From Litomosoides sigmodontis (taxonomy: Eukaryota; Nematoda; Chromadorea; Rhabditida; Onchocercidae), in contig OY718804.1 in the NCBI GenBank assembly GCA_963070105.1, positions 9,578,317 to 9,642,316 of the forward strand: a stretch of 64,000 nucleotides of DNA. The letters run 5' to 3'. The notes under the pieces were generated by a model, which did not search any database, was not told where the DNA came from, and was given only the letters and a program-made list of their open reading frames with translations. The position numbers and the translations under genes were made by a program. This document shows positions 45,398-56,575 of the stretch, one piece after another (positions within the stretch are counted from its first letter, which is position 1; every line of letters begins with the position of its first letter).

Positions 45398-47336
45398 ATG
45401 ATTGAAAAAGGAATGCCAGAGCAGCTAACAGTATTAGCGGATCGAATGATCCATCGTTTGATGACCGATCAATTCTTGGACGGTTTTTCCGATTCTCAAT
45501 TAATTGCAATTATCAACGCTGTAAGTGTTTCTCAGTGATAGCGCATAAACAAACAAACACCTCCACAATTTCCGTTTCAAGAAAAAATTGTGTCAATTTT
45601 TAATTTCTCAATTAATTTTTCATTTTTAGTTAATTTCTGATTTTATCAATTTTCAACTTGAAATTAAACAACTAATTTTCTGAGCGTTTTGTTGAGAAAT
45701 AACAAGTTAGTTTTTGGAAAAGAAAGTAATTTCACTTTTAGGTGTGTAAAACATTACAGCCAGTTGGTTGCTTAATTCAAATTTCTGCGCCTGTTATTAT
45801 TTTTGGAGATATTCATGGACAGTTCGGTGACTTGATGCGTTATTTAAAAATTGTTGGTACACCACCGGAACAGAATTTTCTATTTTTGGGTGATTACGTC
45901 GATCGATGTAAGAAGGGACTTGAGGTTATTCATTTTCTTTCCTCTTCCTCCCTCTCTCACTTCTAAATATTTTGAGGATGAAAAAAAAACACGGATAAAT
46001 TTCAGGTTGTAATGTTACTATTCTGTTTCAAAGTGAAATATCCAGATAAGATCAATCTTCTACGTGGCAATCATGAATGCACAAAGATGAATCGAACGTA
46101 CGGATTCTATCAGGAATGTAAACGTATGCGAACAACGTTGCTTTGGAAGATATTTCAGAAAGCTTTCGATGAATTACCGCTATGCGCAAATGTTCGTATC
46201 GTATCGCCTCCTATACCTTCGACCTTTGACCTTAATGATAAGTAATAGCATTTTGGGAAAATCTACTTCCATCGCTATTCATATTTTGCTTCATCATCCT
46301 ATCATACTTTACTTAAAAATTTTTCGTTATCAAAATAAACGAGTAAGAATTTCGGGCAATAATCACAAGGCTCGTGGAATTACGAATTTATCGTTTTATC
46401 GTGTACAGTAATGATTTACAGCTATCCTGTCACATAGTTTAGGTAAGCAATCGATTGATTTGTATGCATGGTGGTATAAGTCCTTTAATACAGGGATGGC
46501 ATTCATTGAAAAATTTGACGGTATACTGTTTTATCTTCTCTTTTTCGTTTTTAAATTATCAAATGTAAATGTTGAAACTTAAAAAAATGTCAAGAGAAAA
46601 ACTGTCGACAATAAGACGTTTAACAAATGCAACAAACTCTAAGAAGCCAAGAAGTCAAGCAGATTGTGATTCGGGATTAGCACTTGATCTGATGTGGTCT
46701 GATCCGGATAATGATCCATGTGCTAAAGGCTTTACGCCCAACAAAATTCGCAACGCTTCATGGATGTTTGGACATGATACGATTAGAGAATGCGTTACAG
46801 TACACCTTTTTCACTTTCCTCCTTTTAAAAATTTTAAAAATATCTAAAAAATAAGAAATCAAATAAATAAAGTAATTGTCTTCTCAGATATTTTTCCTAC
46901 ACTACCATCTTTAATATATCGTTGACCAAGGATATTTGTTAACAACAAACCAGTTATTAATGCTAATTGAGGAAGACGGAAATTTTCCGCCTAATAAAGT
47001 GTTGAATTAATAATTAAAAAATTGTTACTGCGAGCTTACTTATCTACTTATAAGGCATTGGATGTGGATATGATAGTACGAGCGCATGAAGTGGTTAAGG
47101 AAGGTCACCAAATTGACTGTGATGAGAAGCTCTGTACTGTATTTTCCGCACCAAATTATTGTGGCACTGATGGTAATTGCGGATCAATTATGCGTGTCAC
47201 CAACGATTTGAAAATTTCATTCGTAACGTTAAAACCAAAATTAGACGTGCAGAAATTGAGTCCTGAAAAACTTGCCGAACTTGAGAAACAGAATCTATCA
47301 AGTGCTGCGAAAAGTCCCAATCCAGGTCTCTCCTAA
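45398..47336 (+). CDS. PP1-type serine/threonine protein phosphatase catalytic subunit
   Basis: Exons 45398-45520, 45742-45924, 46006-46191, 46443-46520, 46644-46799 and 47055-47336 join in phase, giving 335 residues, a normal PP1 length. The product is a metal-dependent phosphatase of the PPP family, acting on phospho-Ser/Thr proteins. Seen: GDIHGQFGDL; GDYVDRCKKG; LLRGNHECTKMNRTYGFYQE; CMHGGISPLIQGWHSL; LDLMWSDPDNDP; VRAHEVVKEG; and FSAPNYCGTDGNCGSIM. These carry the metal ligands (D/H, D, N, H, H) and catalytic His. The third motif is GDYVDRC where nearly all PPP enzymes have GDYVDRG. The sequence is divergent from canonical PP1 and resembles the fast-evolving nematode PP1 paralogs, many of them male-germline enzymes. 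The acceptor at 46643 was chosen because it gives usual spacing (SLKNLT-KPRSQ...). An earlier AG gives stops or wrong phase. Confidence 0.92.
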
Positions 47337-48749
47337 TTTTTACACTTATTTAATGTAACAGTATTTACAAAAATAAGTTTTGCTAATCTGTGAAATTTTT
47401 TCTTTTGCTTTTTCTTCGTTCCTTTCAAATTGCCATCATAAAAAGAGGTAAAAAGAATTTTTTTTAAGAATAAATTTGCTTCTAACTGAAATAATTCCAA
47501 CAGCAAGCAAACGGGAAAAGCAGCACTGAATTGTTTGAATGAGCAAAGCATGCCGAATTGGTAGTATAATTTGCTGAAAGCGACGATATAATAGGACAAG
47601 TTGGAGGAATAGACAATAGAAGTGAAATTTTCCCACAACACTTCATACTTTACATCCATTCATAGTGAAATCTATCTTCATCCTGAAATCTTTCGTCCGT
47701 TATAAAACTGAAATTTTTGAAAATAATTTCGAAAGAGACAATGCACAATGAAAATTATTACGATACAAAAAAACTCAAGTGTTAATTAAAAAATGAAACA
47801 ATTGAAGAGGAAAGTTGTGTTAGTGAATAAGTATGGAGGAAGGATTATGAGAAAAGCTGAAAAAATAATGGGAAAATTCAACGGGATATTTTCATTGTTC
47901 CAAGTTTTAACTCAATAGTAGGGCGTGAGACAGGAATTTTCGCATCGGTCTGTATGAGAACGATGCGAGAGATGATGGAAATTGTGCAACGCATGGCTGA
48001 TGGTCTGTGCAATATGTTCTGACTGTCTCGTTGTTTCCTGTCGTGCTCTCTCGCGCCCTTGTTCAATCTCCATCGTTTTTTTTCAGTCTGCGTATCCTCT
48101 TTGCGCGTGTTCCTAACGCAACCACCACTTCCTAACTGTTTTGCATGCATTTTCCCATATATCAATTTTTATTAACATTATCTTCATTCTGTTAGGTGGA
48201 AAATTTCTCAACACCTCGAGAAATTTACATCTTGTGTGATGCCACTGACAATTCAGTATCACTCACTGGCGGGCGATCTTAAAAGTCTGCGTTTCGTTCA
48301 GCATTACTGGCAGGTGGTTGTAAAAATCGACGTCTTAGTGTTGCTGAGAGATGGTAGGAATAAAAATCCACGTCTTATTCAATATCGCGCCGGCAACCCA
48401 TTGAGTAAATCCACTCTCATGCAGAACTACTAGCAAGTTCTTGCAAAAACGCATATATTATTTGGTAGCATCAATGGTTGTCACAATTTGATATTTCTGA
48501 TGTGTAGGAAATGCTTATCAAAAGTCAAGCTTTATGCATGTATTCCTTTCGACGGTGGTGCTTCGTTTCTTAAGTTGTTTTTTAAATAGATAGTTTCCTC
48601 CCTTTTGATCAGTGTTTGCAGATAAAAATAATCGATAAGGTGTGGTATATTCACGGAAATATGCTTTCCCGATGTATTCATCCATTTCAGATTTCTAGTC
48701 GATGATTGCATTTCGAGTAGTTCAGCTAATAATTGCTGTATAACGCCAA
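47337..48749. other. Intergenic, PP1-like gene to TM2D1
   Basis: 1.4 kb. A less AT-rich patch at about 47920-48440 holds overlapping short open frames on both strands (minus 47878-48165, plus 48239-48433) and an acceptor-like TTCTGTTAG at 48187-48195. No family is recognised and no matching donor was found. Confidence 0.4.
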
Positions 48750-50381
48750 ATGTTTTCCATTGATTTTATCTTTCTATTATTATTGCTTCCACATTCAACA
48801 TTCGTTGCAGCTAAGATAATGTTAAAGCCATGTTCGGAACTTCTAATGGGACAGTGAGTTTTCGATTCATATTTTTGCAAATGATATTTAATCCGAAATT
48901 TCTTATTAAAATTGCCTTTTTAGAAAATCAAACAGTCTTCATGAGCAGTCTTTATGAGCGAAGTTATCTAAGAGTTTTCTTCTCCCAATAATTTTATCAC
49001 GCAAAGTGGATATTATTATAAATGCTAACATTTTTTTATATTTGTATTAATTAGCACATGCGTTCCTGTTCCATTACTTGCCAGTATTTTTGATTCTAAC
49101 TACTGCGATTATGTGCAAGCATGACTAGACTCTCTCGTCGTTTGTTCAAGCTATTTCCAATGCAGATATTGGTGCGAAGATCCGGAAATTTCACCAATCA
49201 CTCAGCTTCCTGAAACCTGTGAAAAGGATAATTCAGTTACCGGTTTGTGAATACCCCTTAAGTATATATAATGTAGGCATGAAGTTATTCTTTCGAAGTT
49301 AATGTGGCATAAACTTGCGAGAAGCTGTGGGTAGATGAATATGACACATTTGTGATGCACGTTCCAGCGCATCGTCGTACAACTTACATCGTAATTTAAA
49401 TTCCCGTCTTTTAAGCTAAAGCAATCTCAAGAACGAGTTTTGAGGTTTAGGTTTTAGAGTTTTTAGTAAATTCGAATATTCTATTGAAGTTTACATGGAA
49501 GTTATACTGTTGATTTTTCAGTTGTATGTGAAGTGGCAAATGAAATTAATTGTATAGGATTGGACAACGGTACGAGAAAGTATGTTTTTCACACTTTTTT
49601 CATATATTTTTAAGGTGCGATCAAAATTTTCTTGATGCAAAAGTCTGTGAAATGTTTGCTTTCGCACTTTCTTTGACTTTAGGTTCCTCAAACGTATACC
49701 AAATGGATGTGCATATTCAGCTGGTGTTGATTATAGTACAGCGTTGTTATTATCAGTATTTCTTGGGTGGTTAGGTATCGATCGAATTTACCTTGGATAT
49801 TATGCTATAGGTTAAAAATTTTTTTTTCTTAGCGGTTTATCGATCCGATGTAGGATATTAGTGGGGATAGTTGTGTAACAAAGGCAATGCATTTGTAACT
49901 TCATTTGATTATCTATAAATGTAAAGAAATACTGTGGAAGTGAATACAATTTGTTCCAAGAATGGATTATGGAAAATGAAAGTGGAGTTTTTTTTGCTTA
50001 CAGTAACAGATTAATAATTAACAAGTCATTAGCTGGTAAGCTGCAATGAATTTCTAGCACGATATAAAATAAGACACAATAGTGTGAAATATTATAAGTT
50101 ATAATTACATTATATTTGTATGATTTAAAAGATATTGAACATGTCAAATGGTTGTTGGCATGTTAAATTCTTGGTTTCTTTCAGGATTTCTGAAGATGTT
50201 TTCATTTGGTTGTTTCACATTATTGTACCTTGCCGATATCATATTAATTGCGTTGCAGTTGCTAGGACCAGCTGATGGTTCGGCCTACCGGATAAATTTC
50301 TATGGACCAAAAGCAATACCAGTACGATTCTCGAACGATACTTATGTTTCGCTGTATACTTGTTTCGATTGTTCACCGTAG
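48750..50381 (+). CDS. TM2 domain-containing protein, TM2D1 homolog
   Basis: Five exons join in phase: 48750-48853, 49166-49242, 49522-49579, 49683-49810 and 50185-50381, giving 187 residues. The start ATG at 48750 yields a clear signal peptide (FSIDFIFLLLLLPHSTFVAA); a later in-frame ATG at 48819 would lose it. The Cys-rich lumenal part (CSELLMGQYWCEDPEI ... CEVANEINC) has the same Cys spacing as human TM2D1. Two transmembrane helices follow around LFLGWLG-type sequence, here SVFLGWLGIDRIYLGYYAIG, including the DRF-like motif of TM2 proteins (here DRI). Then come LADIILIALQLLGPADGSAY and a short Asn-glycosylatable tail. TM2D proteins are linked to Notch signalling and gamma-secretase-related function (fly almondex relatives); the human TM2D1 product was described as a beta-amyloid-binding protein. 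The direct role in nematodes is not established. Confidence 0.93.
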
Positions 50382-50803
50382 TTTCTTCCTCTGTATTCTT
50401 CTGAAGCTTCTAGTGCAGAAGAGTGAGATTTTACCAGTTTTACTTGTATCTCCCGTCCAATCTCGAATTTTGTGATACACCTTATTACTTTGTTATTGTA
50501 CGGGTACGTTATTCAAATGTTCATACAATTTTTGCTGCAGTTTGTGTTGATCCCTGTTATACGGTATTATCCACGGAATGGTATTTAGCTCAAGAACATT
50601 TAGATGAATATACGAAATTGAATTTGATTTCGAGTATAACTGTTCCATCGTGGATTTTCAATTTTTGTCCCTCGTGTGAGGTTTGATAATATGGATAATT
50701 TTCGAACACAAGTGGAAAAATTTGCCAGTTTTTACAAGCTTTCGGAATGTGATTTCCCACTTTTTTCAGTGTTAGAAATTATTTCGTCCTGAGATTTGAG
50801 AAA
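50382..50803. other. Short intergenic, TM2D1 to tim-10
   Basis: 422 bp between two genes on the same strand. The open frame at 50423-50686 shows no signature, and a TTTTTTCAG acceptor at 50761-50769 precedes the tim-10 ATG, consistent with SL trans-splicing. Confidence 0.5.
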
Positions 50804-51404
50804 ATGTCGCAAACACAACTACAAATGGTAGCCGATTTGGAAATGGAAATGATGTCTGACATGTATCGACGGATGACGACAGCATGTCAGCAAAAATGTA
50901 TCTCAACTCGTTATAAGTAAGAAATGCAACTGCTTATAACCTACAGATGTTGCTTCATATTTACAAGTTCTGGGGAAATATTCATGTGCAGATTCTTTGA
51001 TAATCCAACAGCCCAGTCATCGAACATGATTTATTTCAAAATTCTAATTTTGTTTTTTTAAATTTTGATTCAGTATGTTCGAAACTTCAGAGCTTAAACT
51101 CGTTAAAGCTTTTTATCGTATTTAATAGAATAATAGGGGATGACAATTAAACATTAAGTGAGAATTGTGGAAAACAAGTGATAATGTTTCAGATTCCAAA
51201 AAATTTTGCGGTTTCTCGAAAAATTTCTTGCTAATTTTTAGAGAAGGAGAGTTGACAAAGGGTGAAGCAGTTTGCTTAGATCGTTGTGTTGCTAAATATT
51301 TGGATGTACACGAAAAACTTGGAAAGCGGTTAACGTCCATATCACAGCAGGATGAGAAACAATTGCAGCAAATTCAACAACAAATGCAGCAACAAGTGAA
51401 ATAG
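50804..51404 (+). CDS. tin-10: Mitochondrial intermembrane-space chaperone Tim10
   Basis: Two exons, 50804-50916 and 51242-51404, join in phase, giving 91 residues, the normal length. Small Tim chaperones form a Tim9-Tim10 hexamer that carries hydrophobic carrier and outer-membrane precursors across the intermembrane space. The twin CX3C motif is seen as CQQKC and CLDRC, 16 residues apart in the intervening segment ([16 protein letters not shown]). Flanking blocks [20 protein letters not shown] and [15 protein letters not shown] match Tim10 rather than Tim9, Tim8 or Tim13. The tail is Gln-rich (IQQQMQQQ). AATAAA at 51514-51519 lies 110 bases after the stop. The citrate carrier in this window would be one client of this chaperone pathway in general. 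Confidence 0.97.
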
Positions 51405-53352
51405 CAATTATTAATTTGTCTTGTATTTGTTTACAAATTGCTCGCAAATAACATTTTCGGTTTGCAACTTCTCATCGGTCATACAATCAATATTTGAAAA
51501 GGCCGTTGCATCGAATAAAAGAAAGGATTGTTCATTAGAATTATTTTGCTGTGCAAGGATTTAGGACCACACAACAGCAGATGCATAACTTGCTACGCAT
51601 AATTCTTAACACTTTATCTTAACACTTTTTGAATATGAAATGGAACTGGGTTCCTAATCACGAAATAGTGGATATTGCTCGTTTTTCACACAGAAATCAA
51701 TCAATATGATAATGCTTAACGTCTGAGCATGAAGATCTTACATGGTGCTAAAATGAAGTTTACATGTTGAAGTTACACAAAAAAATTGGGAAATATGTTA
51801 CTATCGAGGAGAGAAATTTTAATGAAAATCAAATACCATATTAAAGAGACGGATATGAGGATGTAAGATAACATCATGCAAGTAGATTTAATTTGGAATG
51901 AAAATCCATGTTGAAAGTGAAAAAATCTTCATTGAAAAGAAAAAAATTATCGAAAGTGAATGAGAGCAGTCTTGCTCCAATTTCTGACTTAAAAATCGGG
52001 TAGTTGAGTAAGTCATCAATTCCGCTAAATTTGCTTTTTCACACATCAAATTTAACATTTTGATCAATATTCCATGTACAATTTTGCTAAAAAACTTTTA
52101 AGCGTCTTTAACATACACGTCAGGAACGGAAGAGGTGATAACGTAGAATCAATATCAAGTGGAAGGTGAAAGTTCTTGAATACGTTTGTCAAATTTAAGC
52201 AAAATTTGAAAAAAATTATTAATTATTTAGACTCTATACACTGCAGCTAAATAAAGTTAGCGACAACATCAACTGATACGTCAAAGAACACGAAAATATG
52301 CATAGTAAAAGCATGGAACGGTATCACGGTGAGTACGTGAAAAAGGAAAACGTAAGCGAACAAGAGAGTGCAAAACGTGAGTTAGAATGTAAAAAATGAC
52401 GCAGTGAGAGAGTGAAGCAAAAAAAAAATATTGAGTAAAATTTGGAGAGAATGATTTCATCATGCTTGGAAATAGTTATGAAAAAAGGTCAAATTTTGAA
52501 ATTAAAATGGAATGGCACCAGTTTTATTCCCTAATTCAATTTTCATTAATAACTGGTTTACTCCCGCATGGAAGTGAAGCACACTTTTAATATGTTCTAT
52601 CCTCCTTTCTCTCTCTTTTCTTTCTCTGATTTAGTTTAAATCAATTTAATATTCCGAATAAAGTTATTGTGTAAGCAACTATTATTACTTTTTTATTGTT
52701 GTTATTTTTGTTGTTGCTGTTAGGACTAAAATGACATCATCTCTTTATAGCAAATTAACTAATTAATAATTCCTGTTGCGGTACTATCGATAAAATGATT
52801 TAAGCAATGAAGAAAAGAAAAAGCACTCACTTCTCACTCCGTTAGCATATTTTTCACGTCTTACGTGATCATTGCACCTATAGTTGATAGCATTGAGGGA
52901 GTGCGGCGAGCTACTAACGCTTAATCGGGAAGTGTTAGAATTTGTCAGACATATATATGTTAAATAATTTTTTAAAAATAACATTTAAAAACATGAACGC
53001 GAAATGCTTGCAGGCAATTGTTAACGTATATTCGTCCATAAAGTTAAATTAAACGAGTGCCTTAAGTATCCATTAATTAATACTACCTGGATTAATTGGA
53101 TAAAGCAGAAGCACTGGCAATATAAGGTAACTTTACGAGTAATGTGCAAAATTTTTTTCATTTAATTCTAGCAATTTCATCGTTGAGTAGTAATGAATTT
53201 GCTTGCTTTGTTAACGATATGAAATGCTTGGAAATTCCCAAATTCCATCCTTTCGACGAACTTCTCGGTGAATAAATCGTTCGCTTTGTTCGAAAAGCAA
53301 AATCTCTGAGTGTAATTAATTAATTAATTCTTCTGCTTTCAGAGGTCACAGT
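51405..53352. other. Intergenic, AT-rich
   Basis: 1.9 kb without a supported exon. The tin-10 poly(A) signal is at 51514-51519. TCTGCTTTCAG at 53332-53342 ends the stretch before the peptide frame. Confidence 0.5.
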
Positions 53353-53520
53353 ATGGGCCAACAAATTATTAATATTCCAATGCTATTGCTACTGATGGCA
53401 ATAATAATGGTGAAGATTATTCTGACTCGACCGCAAGTGTTGCCAGCGGCGAACTACGATTGCTTTGCGTCGTCAAGTCTAAGTGGCTACTCAACTTGGT
53501 GCGGCTATAATCGGAAATGA
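53353..53520 (+). CDS. Candidate small secreted peptide
   Basis: An ATG frame of 55 residues lies 10 bases behind a strong acceptor (TTCTGCTTTCAG, ending 53342) and ends TGA at 53520. AATAAA follows at 53586-53591, 66 bases on. The N terminus has a hydrophobic stretch (IPMLLLLMAIIMVKIIL) that looks like a signal peptide or anchor. After RPQVLPA, where signal peptidase could cut, comes a short mature region ANYDCFASSSLSGYSTWC plus GYNRK, with two Cys able to form one disulfide. No dibasic cleavage site is seen inside the mature part. I do not recognise a family; the layout suits a secreted peptide or a small effector-like protein. It is short and could be chance, but acceptor, leader, Cys pair and poly(A) signal together argue otherwise. 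Confidence 0.5.
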   Translation: MGQQIINIPMLLLLMAIIMVKIILTRPQVLPAANYDCFASSSLSGYSTWCGYNRK

Positions 53521-53585
53521 ATGACTGGAAATGAGTGACTGGAAGGATTAGCTGATGCGAAAGAAGTTTCAATCCATTTGATTCA

Positions 53586-53591
53586 AATAAA
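53586..53591 (+). terminator. AATAAA poly(A) signal of the peptide gene
   Basis: Hexamer AATAAA 66 bases downstream of the TGA at 53520. Confidence 0.4.
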
Positions 53592-53830
53592 GAAAATACA
53601 GTAACGATTTGGCGGCAGCGAATAAAAGTGGAAAATTCCTCGTGAAATTTCATCGAAATATGGCAAAAGAATGAGTGATAAATTTGATATGTATTGATTG
53701 ATGTCGTCTTTTTCAAAGTTCAATTGTTTTCATCGCATTTTCTCCTGGAATATTTTCGCCATTTTTTGTTTGATTGGAATAAATTTAAATGTTATAATTT
53801 TGCTACTGTGAACTTAATTTTATTTTTTAC

Positions 53831-53836
<6 letters not shown>

Positions 53837-53866
<30 letters not shown>
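53837..53866. repeat. (CT)n microsatellite
   Basis: About 15 CT units followed by CT-rich sequence. Confidence 0.9.
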
Positions 53867-53870
<4 letters not shown>

Positions 53871-55867
53871 GCCTTTGCCTCTCTGAATAATTTGTTCATT
53901 TATTTTAGAATGAATTCAAACGCTGATTTGATAATTATAAATATTCGAAAACTTTTGTTTATTTCCCTTTCTGCAAATTTTGATTTTCAACCGGCAATAG
54001 CAACAATCTTCGACAAGCATTAATTAACAACTGAACATATGATTTGTAAACTTGAAATTAATTGATTAGCATCACCTCTATTGCTTTTTGATTTTTTATT
54101 AATTTTAAAAGTTTAATATCAGATAAATTTAGCTTATTAAACATGTGTTTTTACTGCTTTGGTTCGTATTAATTGAATTTCCCATGAATTTTTCCTGCCA
54201 AATATATATTTTTTAAATCATTCACTTCCAACAAGACAATTTGCAAAAGTAATTCTTCAATTAACCTTTGCAGTATTTTCATTTCAAAATAACTTAAATG
54301 CTAAGAACTTGAAAACACGCATGGAAATATTCATTAGCAACGAATTACGCAATTATTAATTAAAATGCTCAGCCTCGTCGATTCAAACGCTTAAAGAATA
54401 GTTTTGTTGAAATTAAAGTGTAAATAAATCGCTTAAATATTTGACTAATTAAAATTTACTGCAAAAGGAGTGAAATTGCAGCGACTAAGGCAAGCTTTCG
54501 CAATCAAACTTCCGGTTTTTTTTTTCGCACAGAAATGATGTTTAATGAGCGAATAACATGTGAGTGGCGGCAGCCGTCACGCGATGGATGAATGACCTTC
54601 CACTCCACTCCATCCTCTTCCTGAAGTCTCACTTCGATCAGTCGTCATCACTGCTTGTTTCGAATGGATAAAACAGTCCAAAATGGAATTGATAAACTTT
54701 AGACGGACAAAGTTAAATTGAAATATAACGTTACACTCGACATTTCTTCCATTTAATATTCGAAACCAAAGTGTAAAATTGAAAAATGAATAATTCGCAA
54801 TTGAATTCTCACGTAACTGATAGTATTTAGCACTAAATTGCAGCAATCAAAATTATATTTTGCTTTATGTAATTCGAGTTTGCAATTCCTTTTTTGAGTA
54901 ATAAGCTAATAGTACGCTCCTCAAATAGCACTGCTCATAGTTCTCTGCAACTTTGCAGGGATAGCATTAATTATTAATTATTACCACCATCATTATTGCT
55001 AATAATTTTTCAGAATTGAAATGACACGTTCATTTACACTCATTCAATTCGATTCATCCTTGTTCGTATTTTCCTGAGTGATATTTTACGCATTTTAATT
55101 AATAATTTTTCCTTCTCCCTTCTCTCTTTCTTCGTTCCGCACTTGCCATTCATACACTTTATTATACTTCAAAGAATTGCTTAAATTAAATTAATTCAAA
55201 ACTAAGCCAATAAGTTGTGAAATCGAAAATATCGCCGTTATGTTGTTGAGTTGTTTTTCGTTTACACTTATTTCGATGACCTGAAATACGACGATGGAAT
55301 GGCACTGTTTATCCCTCCTACGCTTTCCCGTTCCCTTTCTCATTAACGGTTGCGCAATTAGTCAATTGCACAGCCATTGAATTCTACTTTGTACAGGTTC
55401 CTTCCTCCTTTGTTTCTTCTCCGCTTAATTACCTGGTACCACCACTTTTTACAGTTGCACTATTTCAATTATGATAGGTAATAATGACGGTGCCAGTGGC
55501 AACGCTCAATGCTTTACTGTTATTATGACGTCAACAGACGAAATTATTCAATTTTTCTCCATAAATTAGTAGAATTTGTGGCGGAGTATTCAGCGAGTCT
55601 GTTGCGCCATCGCTTGAAACGATGTTTGGAAGTGTCCTCGAGGAGAACATCGGAACTGCAACGGAGGAAGTTAGCATTTGCTCATAGCACACGCATCATC
55701 GTGATAAGACAGTTATGATATATTAGCATTACTGCTAAGCACATTATTAGGAATGTAGCAGTAGCAACAACCGCCACTCACATTTTGTACTTAATTCATT
55801 ATTAGAAAATTAAATTAAACGAATTCATTACATAATGCTGCATCATCATCATCATTATAATGATTTA

Positions 55868-56575
<708 letters not shown>

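Noticed and set aside
46591..46643. Upstream extension of phosphatase exon 5 (an open frame in the same phase)
   Set aside because: Using the AG sites there breaks splice phase with exon 4 and inserts residues absent from the family; the acceptor at 46643 restores normal spacing.
50423..50686. 87-codon frame between TM2D1 and tim-10
   Set aside because: No signature, no splice context, and it does not begin behind an acceptor; likely chance.
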